Shown here in pieces: positions 16,058 through 26,316 of a stretch of 64,000 nucleotides of DNA (the stretch's first letter is position 1; each line of letters starts with the position of its first letter). The stretch spans positions 2,787,092-2,851,091 of the forward strand of contig NZ_LT968776.1 in the NCBI RefSeq assembly GCF_900240975.1. The letters run 5' to 3'. Under the pieces are notes generated by a model that had not been told where the DNA came from, searched no databases, and worked only from the letters and a program-made list of their open reading frames with translations. This stretch comes from Mycobacterium sp. 4858. GTDB lineage: Bacteria > Actinomycetota > Actinomycetes > Mycobacteriales > Mycobacteriaceae. The translations under genes and the position numbers were made by a program.

Positions 16058-16474
16058 ATGAAGCGGCTTGACCACGTCGTCCTGTGGACGAGGAGTCCGC
16101 GCGCCTCGATGGATTTCTATACGCGGGTGGTCGGTTTGGAGCCGGTCCGGTTTGCCGAGTACGAGGCCGGCGATGCGCCGTTCCCGAGCGTGCGGGTGTG
16201 TGAGGACTCGATCATCGACTTGTTGCCGGTGGCCGACGCCGCCTCCACCGAGTCTCTGACCCGGACGGCAGGCAGCGCCGGGCACCCGGTCAACCATGTC
16301 TGCCTCGCCCTGTCCAAACCGGAGTACGACGCGCTCGACCAGCGCCTGCAGGCGGAGGGGGTGGACACCGGCGCGAGGTTGAGTCCCACCTTCGGGGCGC
16401 GCGGCTGGGCCCCGCAGGGTTACTACTTCGCCGATCCGGACGGCAACGTCGTCGAGGCCCGCTATTACGACTGA
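16058..16474 (+). CDS. VOC-superfamily (glyoxalase/bleomycin-resistance fold) protein
   Basis: A 138-residue vicinal-oxygen-chelate protein with the two beta-alpha-beta modules. The usual metal-ligand positions are seen as KRLDHVVLW near the N-terminus, HPVNHVCLAL in the middle and VVEARYYD at the end. The reaction is unknown. ATG at 16058 follows AGGTGGA; an upstream GTG at 16019 is less likely. It occupies the place where M. tuberculosis carries the espACD region between ephA and ftsH. Confidence 0.82.
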   Translation: MKRLDHVVLWTRSPRASMDFYTRVVGLEPVRFAEYEAGDAPFPSVRVCEDSIIDLLPVADAASTESLTRTAGSAGHPVNHVCLALSKPEYDALDQRLQAEGVDTGARLSPTFGARGWAPQGYYFADPDGNVVEARYYD

Positions 16475-16661
16475 CGGATATCGCCGGGATGAGTGCCCGG
16501 CTCAAGGGCCCGGCGGGAACCCCCGGGCGTTGTACGCACAGATGGTGGCGACCCCCAGCGCCCCGGCTCTGCCGGAGCTGGCGATCGCCACGAGCGGTAA
16601 CCTGGACTTTTCGAGCTGCGTGTATATCGGGGAAGGACCTGGCCACCAAGGCCGATGATTG

Positions 16662-19031
<2,370 letters not shown>

Positions 19032-19046
19032 CGAACGGAGGATTCG

Positions 19047-19661
19047 ATGGCCTTGACGGGTTTCGGTCCGGAAACCGCCACTGAACCGACACGGGTGTTC
19101 GATCAGGCGCGCGCCGAGGCCGCGGTGCGGGAGTTGCTGTTCGCCGTCGGCGAGGACCCGGACCGGCACGGGCTGCGGGAGACGCCGGCCCGCGTGGCGC
19201 GCGCCTACCAGGAGATGTTCGCCGGGCTCTACACCGACCCCGACAGCGTCCTGAACACGATGTTCGACGAGGAACACGACGAACTGGTGCTGGTCAAGGA
19301 GATCCCGCTGTACTCCACCTGCGAACACCACCTGGTGTCGTTTCACGGTGTGGCGCATGTCGGCTACATCCCCGGCGCCGACGGACGGGTCACTGGTTTG
19401 TCCAAGATCGCGCGACTGGTCGACCTCTATGCCAAGCGGCCACAGGTGCAGGAACGGCTCACCAGCCAGATCGCCGACGCCCTGATGAAGAAGCTCAATC
19501 CGCGCGGGGTGATCGTGGTGATCGAGGCCGAGCACCTGTGCATGGCCATGCGCGGCGTCCGTAAGCCCGGCGCGGTCACCACCACCTCTGCGGTACGCGG
19601 GCTGTTCAAGACCAACGCCGCTTCTCGAGCCGAAGCGCTCGACCTCATCCTGCGTAAGTGA
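19047..19661 (+). CDS. folE: GTP cyclohydrolase I
   Basis: A 204-residue homodecameric enzyme converting GTP to dihydroneopterin triphosphate, the first step of folate synthesis. The zinc ligands Cys92 and His95 are in STCEHHLVSFHG, and the third Cys is in EAEHLCMAMRG. GGAGGA precedes the ATG. It is the first of four consecutive folate genes. Confidence 0.96.
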   Translation: MALTGFGPETATEPTRVFDQARAEAAVRELLFAVGEDPDRHGLRETPARVARAYQEMFAGLYTDPDSVLNTMFDEEHDELVLVKEIPLYSTCEHHLVSFHGVAHVGYIPGADGRVTGLSKIARLVDLYAKRPQVQERLTSQIADALMKKLNPRGVIVVIEAEHLCMAMRGVRKPGAVTTTSAVRGLFKTNAASRAEALDLILRK

Positions 19662-19670
19662 GTCGCGCCT

Positions 19671-20513
19671 GTGCAGGTTATGGGAGTTCTGAACGTCACT
19701 GACGACTCGTTCTCCGATGGCTGCCGCTATCTCGATACCGGTAACGCGGTGGCGCACGGACTGGCGCTCGCCGCGGACGGCGCGGACATAGTCGACGTAG
19801 GCGGGGAGTCGACCCGGCCCGGTGCCACGCGCATCGATTCCCGCGTCGAGACTTCCCGGGTGATTCCCGTCGTCAAAGAGCTTGTGGCGGAAGGGATCAC
19901 GGTAAGCATCGACACCATGCACGCCGAGGTCGCGCAAGCGGCGTTGCAGAACGGCGCGCGGATCGTCAACGACGTGTCGGGCGGGCGGGCCGATCCCGCG
20001 ATGGCGCCGTTGCTCGCCGACGCCGGCGTGCCCTGGGTGCTGATGCATTGGCGCTCGGTGTCGGCCGACCGCCCGCACGCGGCCCCGCACTACGACGACG
20101 TGGTGGCCGAAGTGCGCGCCGAGCTGTTGGCCAGTGTGGACGCCGCCGTCGCGGCGGGCGTCGATCCCGCCAAGCTGGTGATCGACCCGGGTCTCGGGTT
20201 CGCCAAGACGGGGCAACACAATTGGGCGCTGCTGCGCGCGCTGCCGCAATTCGTCGCCACCGGAATCCCGGTGCTCCTGGGCGCGTCGCGCAAACGGTTC
20301 CTCGGTACGTTGTTGGCCGGGCCGGATGGCTCGCCGCGTCCGCCCGACGGCCGCGAGACGGCGACGGCGGTGATCTCCGCGCTGGCGGCGCTGCACGGGG
20401 CATGGGGTGTCCGCGTGCACGACGTGCGGGCGACGGCCGACGCCCTCAAGGTGGTGGAGGCGTGGGCGCAAACCGAAACGCAGCAGACCGAGCTGGCTGG
20501 AGACGATGGCTGA
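19671..20513 (+). CDS. folP1: dihydropteroate synthase
   Basis: A 280-residue TIM-barrel enzyme joining p-aminobenzoate to the pterin pyrophosphate, the target of sulphonamides. Motifs MGVLNVTDDSFSDG, VGGESTRPGA and GASRKRFLG are present. GTG at 19671 is the start that keeps frame. An upstream GTG that overlaps the folE stop is out of frame, so the N-terminus is a few residues shorter than I recall for M. tuberculosis. It overlaps folB by 8 bases. Confidence 0.94.
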   Translation: MQVMGVLNVTDDSFSDGCRYLDTGNAVAHGLALAADGADIVDVGGESTRPGATRIDSRVETSRVIPVVKELVAEGITVSIDTMHAEVAQAALQNGARIVNDVSGGRADPAMAPLLADAGVPWVLMHWRSVSADRPHAAPHYDDVVAEVRAELLASVDAAVAAGVDPAKLVIDPGLGFAKTGQHNWALLRALPQFVATGIPVLLGASRKRFLGTLLAGPDGSPRPPDGRETATAVISALAALHGAWGVRVHDVRATADALKVVEAWAQTETQQTELAGDDG

Positions 20514-20907
20514 TCGAATCGAATTGCGGGGGTTGACGATTCGTGGGCGACACGGAGTTTTCGAACACGAGCGCGCCGACGGGCAGGACTTCGTCGTGGA
20601 TATGACGGTGTGGATCGACCTTGCCTGGGCCGCTGAAAGCGACGAACTGGCCGACACCTACGACTACGGCGACCTGGCCCAGCTCGCGGCCGACATCGTG
20701 GCCGGGCCGCCGCGCAACCTGATCGAAACGGTGGGCGGCGAGATCGCCGACCGGGTGATGCAAGACGAGCGGGTCCACGCGGTAGAGGTGGTGGTGCACA
20801 AGCCGCGGGCACCCATTCCGCAGCAGTTCGCCGACGTCGCGGTGGTGGTGCGGCGGTCGCGCCGCGGCGGCCGCGGTTCGGTGGTCCCGGCGGAGCGGCG
20901 CATATGA
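20506..20907 (+). CDS. folB: dihydroneopterin aldolase
   Basis: A 133-residue aldolase making 6-hydroxymethyl-dihydropterin from dihydroneopterin. It starts MADRIELRGLTIRGRHGVFEHE with the conserved Glu after the GVFEHE turn, and has TYDYGDLA and VHKPRAPIP near the C-terminal half. The start lies inside the end of folP, and the stop overlaps folK (ATGA), indicating coupled translation. The short basic tail after VVVRRS is a mycobacterial extension. Confidence 0.94.
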   Translation: MADRIELRGLTIRGRHGVFEHERADGQDFVVDMTVWIDLAWAAESDELADTYDYGDLAQLAADIVAGPPRNLIETVGGEIADRVMQDERVHAVEVVVHKPRAPIPQQFADVAVVVRRSRRGGRGSVVPAERRI

Positions 20908-21452
20908 CATGGGTGGTGCTGTCCGTCGGATCCAACCTGGGGGACCGCCTCGCGCGGTTGCAGTCGGTCGTCGACGGGCTGGGCGAGAAGGTGCTTGCGG
21001 TGTCCCCGGTATACGAGACCGACCCGTGGGGCCGGGTCGATCAGGCGCCGTTTCTCAACGCGGTGCTGATCGCCAACGACCCGGCGTGCGACGCGCAGGG
21101 CTGGCTGCGGCGGGCCCAGGAGTTCGAGCGCGCGGCCGGGCGGGTCCGCGGTGAGCGCTGGGGCCCGCGCGCCCTCGACGTCGACCTGATCGCCTGCTAC
21201 GACGAGGCGGAGGTGACCTCCCGCGAGAACAATCTGACGCTGCCGCACCCGCTGGCCCACCTGCGGGCTTTCGTCATGATCCCGTGGCTGGCCATCGACC
21301 CCGACGCCCAGCTGACCGTCGCCGAGGGTCCGCGGCCCGTCGCGAGCCTGCTGGCCGAGCTGGACCCGGCCGACCGGGAAAGCGTCCGGCCGACCAGCCT
21401 CACACTCGACCGGGCGGGCAGGCCGCCGGCCGACCCGGAACCGGAAACCTGA
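20904..21452 (+). CDS. folK: 2-amino-4-hydroxy-6-hydroxymethyldihydropteridine pyrophosphokinase
   Basis: A 182-residue enzyme that pyrophosphorylates hydroxymethyl-dihydropterin with ATP for folP. Motifs LSVGSNLGDR at the N-terminus, VSPVYETDPWG, and the catalytic segment RWGPRALDVDLI are intact. It overlaps folB by 4 bases and the DUF3180 gene by one. Confidence 0.94.
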   Translation: MTWVVLSVGSNLGDRLARLQSVVDGLGEKVLAVSPVYETDPWGRVDQAPFLNAVLIANDPACDAQGWLRRAQEFERAAGRVRGERWGPRALDVDLIACYDEAEVTSRENNLTLPHPLAHLRAFVMIPWLAIDPDAQLTVAEGPRPVASLLAELDPADRESVRPTSLTLDRAGRPPADPEPET

Positions 21453-21928
21453 TGGGACCGACCAGAAAACGTGACCTGACGGCCGCGGTGGTCGGCGCTG
21501 CGGTGGTGGGTTATCTGCTGGTGAACGCCCTCTACCGGTGGTTCCCACCGATCACGGTGTGGACGGGCCTGTCGTTGCTCGCGGTGGCCGTCGCCGAGGC
21601 GCTGTGGGCGCGTCACGTGCGGGCCAAGATCAACGACGGCGAGATCGGCGTCGGCCCCGGCTGGCTGCACCCGCTGGCCGTGGCGCGTGGCCTGATGGTC
21701 GCCAAGGCGTCGGCCTGGGTGGGCGCGCTGACGCTGGGTTGGTGGGTAGGGGTGCTGGTGTACTTCCTGCCGCGGCGATCCTGGCTGCGGGCGGCCGCCG
21801 AGGACACGACCGGCGCCGTGGTCGCGGCCGTCAGCGCACTGGCGCTACTCGTCGCCGCGCTGTGGCTGCAGCATTGCTGCAAGTCGCCCCCGGATCAACC
21901 CGAGCACGGCGAGGGGGCGGAAAACTAA
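21452..21928 (+). CDS. DUF3180 membrane protein (Rv3605c-like)
   Basis: A 158-residue protein starting MGPTRKRDLTAAVV, with about four hydrophobic helices in two pairs and a charged C-terminal tail. It matches the actinobacterial DUF3180 family, which regularly follows folK. The function is unknown. The ATG shares its A with the folK stop (TGATG), so it belongs to the folate operon. Confidence 0.85.
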   Translation: MGPTRKRDLTAAVVGAAVVGYLLVNALYRWFPPITVWTGLSLLAVAVAEALWARHVRAKINDGEIGVGPGWLHPLAVARGLMVAKASAWVGALTLGWWVGVLVYFLPRRSWLRAAAEDTTGAVVAAVSALALLVAALWLQHCCKSPPDQPEHGEGAEN

Positions 21929-22014
21929 CCCGCTGCTCACGCCCCCGCAACCCGCGTGAGAATCGCCGGAGTAGGGCGACACGCGGATTGACCTCGCGCA
22001 GGTACAGTCAGGCC

Positions 22015-22988
22015 ATGACCGTTCTGTCCCGCGGCGCCCGGGTTCGGCGCGGCGGCCGCAGGCCGGGGTGGGTGCTCTTGACCGCGTTGCTGGTCCTTGC
22101 GATAGGGGCCAGCTCCGCGCTGGTTTTCACCAATCGGGTGGAACTCCTCAAGCTCGCTGTAATCCTGGCGCTGTGGGCCGCAGTCGCCGGTGCCTTCGTG
22201 TCGGTGCTGTACCGCCGCCAGAGTGACGCGGACCAGTCCCGCGTCCGCGACCTGAAGCTGGTGTACGACCTGCAGCTCGACCGGGAGATCTCGGCCCGGC
22301 GCGAGTACGAGCTGACCGTGGAGTCCCAGCTACGCCGCGAGCTGGCCTCCGAGCTGCGCGCCCAGGCCGCCGACGACCTGGCCGAACTGCGCGCGGAGCT
22401 GAGCGCGCTGCGCACCAGCCTGGAGATCCTGTTCGACACCGATCTCGCCCAGCGGCCGGCCCTGGAGAAGCCGGAGACCGAGGCGGCGCCCGAGCGCGCG
22501 TACAGCGAGTGGGACCGCAACGGCGAGACCCCGCGCGACGCGCCTTACGACTGGGTGGCCAGCGACCGGGTCACGTCCGTCCCCCAGGACAACGCGACCG
22601 GCCGCGCCGACGAAACGGCGATCATCGACGTCCCCGAGGAACCGCTGTTGCCGCCCCGGCAGCCCCAGACCCAGCCTCAGCCCCGCCGGGAGCGGCCCCA
22701 TTACCAGTACGAAGCGCCGCAGGAGCCGCCGCCGCCCTCCCAGCCAGAGCCGGCGTACAGCGTCGCGCCGCCGCAACCGGAACCGAGATTCGAACCGCGC
22801 CAGCCCCACCGCGGCTTGCCCCGCCGCCGTTGCCGGAACACGCACCCCGGCACGGCGGTCCCGAACCCGAAGGCAGGGACAGCCTGGGCGAGGCCGCCCA
22901 GACCGGCGGCCAGTCGGTCGCCGACCTGTTGGCGCGGCTGCAGGTCCAGCCGTCGGAGGGCGGCCGCCGTCGTCGCCGCGACGCCTGA
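22015..22988 (+). CDS. membrane-anchored Pro-rich protein (Rv3604c-like, DUF6779 type), apparently frameshifted
   Basis: The N-terminal 60 residues contain two hydrophobic segments. A charged helical stretch of about residues 65-145 (coiled-coil-like, rich in Glu/Arg/Leu) follows, then a Pro/Gln/Glu-rich region. Near 22804-22807 (a CCCC run) coding moves to another frame. The remaining part, ending GGQSVADLLARLQVQPS then a short Arg-rich tail at 22988, matches the expected C-terminus of this family. The original frame runs on as Arg/Pro-rich shadow to 23040. One missing C would restore a single protein of about 324 residues. A TACAGT hexamer 6 bases before the ATG suggests a leaderless start. 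Confidence 0.75.
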
Positions 22989-23103
22989 GCTGGGAGCTTC
23001 CTCACATTGGGTGCCGCAGGGTAATCGACTACAGTTTTAGTGACCGAACGGTACCCACGGGGTGGGACCGGAACGAACGAAGAAATCTGTGAGGTCGTCT
23101 GCG

Positions 23104-24015
23104 ATGGTGCAGTTCGACGGTTTGCGCCCGGCCAGGCTCAAGGTGGGGATCATCTCGGCCGGCCGGGTGGGCACCGCGCTCGGTGTCGCGCTGGAGCGCG
23201 CCGACCACGTCGTCGTGGCGTGCAGCGCCATCTCCCACACGTCCCGGCAGCGGGCGCAGCGTTGGCTGCCCGATACCCCGGTGATGCCCCCACCAGACGT
23301 CGCCGCCGGCGCCGAGCTGCTGCTGCTGGCCGTGCCCGACAGCGAACTCGCGGGCCTGGTGTCCGGGTTGGCCGCGACGTCCTCCGTGCGGCCGGGGACG
23401 ATCGTCGCCCACACCTCCGGCGCCAACGGCGTCGGGATCCTCGCGCCGCTGACCCAGGACGGTTGCATACCGCTGGCGATCCACCCGGCGATGACGTTCA
23501 CCGGGTCCGACGAGGACATCAGCAGGCTGCCCGACACCTGCTTCGGCATCACCGCGGCCGACGACGTGGGGTATGCGATCGGGCAGTCGCTCGTCCTGGA
23601 AATGGGTGGCGAACCGTTCTGCGTGCGCGAGGAAGCGCGGGTGCTCTACCACGCCGCCCTGGCGCACACCGGCAACCACCTGGTGACGGTGGTCGCCGAC
23701 GCGCTCGAGGCGTTGCGGTCCGCGTTGCGCGGCAGCGAACTGCTCGGGCAGCAATCCGTTGACGACCAGCCCGGCGGCATCGCCGAACGCATCGTCGGTC
23801 CGCTGGCCCGGGCGGCGCTGGAGAACACCCTGCAACGCGGGCAGGCCGCGCTGACCGGCCCGGTCGCGCGCGGCGACGCCGCCGCGGTTGCGGGGCACCT
23901 CGCCGCGCTGAACGAGGTCGACTCGGAACTGGCGCAGGCCTATCGGGTGAACGCCCTGCGGACCGCCCGGCGCGCCCACGCGCCCGCCGATGTCGTCGAG
24001 GTGCTGGCGGGATGA
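23104..24015 (+). CDS. Rossmann-fold DUF2520-type oxidoreductase-like protein (Rv3603c-like)
   Basis: A 303-residue protein. The N-terminal nucleotide-binding fold starts VGIISAGRVGTALG (Gly-rich loop) and is followed by a strand pattern like NAD(P)-binding proteins. An all-helical C-terminal half carries the DUF2520 core (HPAMTF, then LYHAALAHTGNHLV). This architecture resembles ketopantoate or pyrroline carboxylate reductases. It overlaps panC by 4 bases (ATGA), which makes a pantothenate-pathway role attractive but unproven. Confidence 0.82.
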   Translation: MVQFDGLRPARLKVGIISAGRVGTALGVALERADHVVVACSAISHTSRQRAQRWLPDTPVMPPPDVAAGAELLLLAVPDSELAGLVSGLAATSSVRPGTIVAHTSGANGVGILAPLTQDGCIPLAIHPAMTFTGSDEDISRLPDTCFGITAADDVGYAIGQSLVLEMGGEPFCVREEARVLYHAALAHTGNHLVTVVADALEALRSALRGSELLGQQSVDDQPGGIAERIVGPLARAALENTLQRGQAALTGPVARGDAAAVAGHLAALNEVDSELAQAYRVNALRTARRAHAPADVVEVLAG

Positions 24016-24959
24016 GACCGGGCAATCCGCCCGCCTTCAAGGCCGGCGAACTCAACGTCTACTCGCGCCCGCGCGACGTCAGCGACGTCAGCGACGTCAG
24101 CCGGGCGCTGCGCCACACCGGCCGCCGGGTGATGCTGGTGCCGACCATGGGCGCGCTGCACGAGGGTCACCTCACCCTGGTCCGCGCCGCCAAGCGGGTG
24201 CCCGGCGCGGTGGTGGCGGTGTCGATCTTCGTCAACCCGCTTCAGTTCGGCGCCGGGGAAGACCTCGACGCCTATCCGCGGACCCTGGACGACGACCTGG
24301 AGCTGCTTCGCGGCGAGGGCGTCGAAATCGTCTTCGCGCCGACGGCGGCCGCGATGTATCCCGACGGCCTTCGCACCACCGTGCAGCCCGGCCCGCTGGC
24401 CGCCGACCTCGAGGGCGGCCCGCGACCGACCCACTTCGCCGGCGTGCTGACCGTGGTGTGCAAGCTGCTGCAGATCGTGCGCCCCGACCGAGTGTTCTTC
24501 GGCGAGAAGGACTATCAGCAACTGGTGCTGATCCGGCAGATGGTCGCCGACCTCAACATCGACGTCGTCGTGGTCGGCGTGCCCACGGTCCGCGAGGCCG
24601 ACGGGCTGGCCATGTCGTCGCGCAACCGTTATCTCGATCCGGTGCAGCGCGAGGCCGCCGTGGCGGTGTCGGCGGCGCTGACCGCGGCCGCGCACGCCGC
24701 CGATGCCGGGCCCCGGGCCGCGCTGGACGCGGCGCGCGCGGTGCTCGACGCGGTGCCCGAGCTCACGGTCGACTACCTCGAGTTGCGGGCCCCGGACCTG
24801 GGCCCGTTGGGCGCCGGCAGGACCGGCCGGCTGCTTGTCGCCGTCCGGTTGGGCAGCACCAGGCTGCTGGACAACATCGCGCTCGAGATCGAAACTTCGC
24901 CGGCACCCGTGGGGCCGGACGGATATCGGGACACCCGTGAATCATCTTGGAGGAATTGA
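24012..24959 (+). CDS. panC: pantothenate synthetase
   Basis: A 315-residue enzyme condensing pantoate and beta-alanine with ATP. Nucleotide-site motifs are VPTMGALHEGHLTLVR and the later DGLAMSSRN. FVNPLQFG and PDRVFFGEKDYQQL are also conserved. Residues about 22-30 hold DVSDVSDVS, encoded by three exact copies of GACGTCAGC at 24075-24101, a small in-frame tandem expansion near the N-terminus, outside the catalytic motifs. It is coupled to panD by TGATG. Confidence 0.95.
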   Translation: MRPGNPPAFKAGELNVYSRPRDVSDVSDVSRALRHTGRRVMLVPTMGALHEGHLTLVRAAKRVPGAVVAVSIFVNPLQFGAGEDLDAYPRTLDDDLELLRGEGVEIVFAPTAAAMYPDGLRTTVQPGPLAADLEGGPRPTHFAGVLTVVCKLLQIVRPDRVFFGEKDYQQLVLIRQMVADLNIDVVVVGVPTVREADGLAMSSRNRYLDPVQREAAVAVSAALTAAAHAADAGPRAALDAARAVLDAVPELTVDYLELRAPDLGPLGAGRTGRLLVAVRLGSTRLLDNIALEIETSPAPVGPDGYRDTRESSWRN

Positions 24960-25378
24960 TGCTACGGACGATGCTCAAGTCGAAGATCCACCGCGCCACC
25001 GTCACGCAGGCTGACCTGCACTACGTCGGCTCGGTGACCATCGACGCGGACCTGATGGACGCGGCGGACCTGCTCGAGGGCGAACAGGTGACCATCGTCG
25101 ACATCGACAACGGTGCCCGCCTGGTCACCTACGCGATCACCGGGGAACGCGGCAGCGGCGTGATCGGAATCAACGGCGCCGCGGCCCATCTGGTGCACCC
25201 CGGCGATCTGGTGATCCTCATCGCATACGGGACCATGGAAGAGGCCGAGGCCCGGGCCTACCGGCCGCGGATCGTCTTCGTCGACGCCGACAACAAGCCG
25301 ATCGACCTGGGCGACGACCCGGCCTTCGTTCCCGCAGACGCCGCCGAGCTGTTGGATCCCCGAATCGTTGCGCGGTAA
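24959..25378 (+). CDS. panD: aspartate 1-decarboxylase proenzyme
   Basis: A 139-residue pyruvoyl-dependent enzyme making beta-alanine for panC. The self-cleavage site Gly24-Ser25 lies in HYVGSVTIDADL; Ser25 becomes the pyruvoyl group. Lys9, His11 and Tyr22 are conserved, and INGAAAHLVHPGDLVI is intact. ATG at 24959 follows GGAGGAATTG. ATG shares its A with the panC stop. Confidence 0.96.
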   Translation: MLRTMLKSKIHRATVTQADLHYVGSVTIDADLMDAADLLEGEQVTIVDIDNGARLVTYAITGERGSGVIGINGAAAHLVHPGDLVILIAYGTMEEAEARAYRPRIVFVDADNKPIDLGDDPAFVPADAAELLDPRIVAR

Positions 25379-25380
25379 CC

Positions 25381-26196
25381 GTGCTGCTGGCCATCGACGT
25401 CCGTAACACCCACACCGTCGTGGGGCTGATCTCCGGGTCCAAGGAGCACGCAAAGGTCGTGCAGCAGTGGCGGATCCGGACCGAGTCCGAGGTCACCGCC
25501 GACGAGCTGGCCCTGACCATCGACGGACTGATCGGCGACGACTCCGAGCGGCTCACCGGCGCCGCCGCGTTGTCCACCGTCCCGTCGGTGCTGCACGAGG
25601 TGCGGATCATGCTCGACCAGTACTGGCCGTCGGTGCCGCACGTGCTGATCGAGCCCGGCGTGCGCACCGGCATCCCGCTGCTGGTCGACAACCCGAAAGA
25701 AGTCGGCGCCGACCGAATCGTCAACTGCCTGGCCGCATTCCACCGGTTCCAGAGCGCCGCCATCGTCATCGACTTCGGATCCTCGATCTGCGTGGACGTG
25801 GTGTCGGCCAAGGGCGAATTCCTCGGCGGCGCGATCGCCCCGGGCGTGCAGGTGTCCTCGGACGCCGCCGCGGCCCGCTCCGCCGCGCTGCGCCGGGTCG
25901 AACTCTCCCGCCCCCGGTCGGTGGTGGGCAAGAACACGGTCGAATGCATGCAGTCCGGTGCGGTGTTCGGCTTCGCCGGGCTGGTCGACGGTCTGGTGGG
26001 GCGCATCCGCGAGGACGTCGAGGGCTTCGCCGGCGACGACGTGGCGGTGGTGGCGACGGGACACACGGCACCGTTGCTGCTGCCCGAGCTGCACACCGCC
26101 AGCCATTACGACCAGCATCTGACCCTGCACGGACTGCGGCTGGTATTCGAGCGCAACCGCGACGCCCAGCGCGGCCGGCTGAAGACCGCGCGCTGA
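25381..26196 (+). CDS. coaX: type III pantothenate kinase family protein CoaX
   Basis: A 271-residue member of the CoaX branch of the ASKHA fold, nominally phosphorylating pantothenate for CoA. Its GTG start lies 2 bases after panD. The phosphate-loop segment reads AIDVRNTHT and the second nucleotide motif DFGSSICVD, where active CoaX enzymes usually have DxGNT and DxGTA-like motifs. The M. tuberculosis protein shares these changes and, as I recall, was reported to lack kinase activity. The likely working pantothenate kinase would then be the type I enzyme elsewhere. PNCDA-like regions (ADRIVNCLAAFH) are conserved. Confidence 0.88.
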   Translation: MLLAIDVRNTHTVVGLISGSKEHAKVVQQWRIRTESEVTADELALTIDGLIGDDSERLTGAAALSTVPSVLHEVRIMLDQYWPSVPHVLIEPGVRTGIPLLVDNPKEVGADRIVNCLAAFHRFQSAAIVIDFGSSICVDVVSAKGEFLGGAIAPGVQVSSDAAAARSAALRRVELSRPRSVVGKNTVECMQSGAVFGFAGLVDGLVGRIREDVEGFAGDDVAVVATGHTAPLLLPELHTASHYDQHLTLHGLRLVFERNRDAQRGRLKTAR

Positions 26197-26203
26197 ATTT
26201 TCG

Positions 26204-26269
26204 CCGCCGAGATTGCCCCAGTGGTCGTGGCTGCGACCGGAACAACCACCATGACGGCAATCTCGGCGG
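26204..26269. repeat. long inverted repeat between coaX and lysS
   Basis: The 14-base arms CCGCCGAGATTGCC (26204-26217) and GGCAATCTCGGCGG (26256-26269) are exact complements. A nested GTGGT / ACCAC pair lies inside the 38-base loop. It could form a stable RNA hairpin and act as a terminator without a U-tract, or be a member of a dispersed repeat family. Confidence 0.6.
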
Positions 26270-26316
26270 GCCGCCAGTAAGAGCCGCCCCCGCGAGGTCA
26301 TTTAAGCTGGCAGCTC

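Noticed and set aside
19655..19671. Upstream GTG overlapping the folE stop as folP start
   Set aside because: It is out of frame with folP, so GTG at 19671 was kept.
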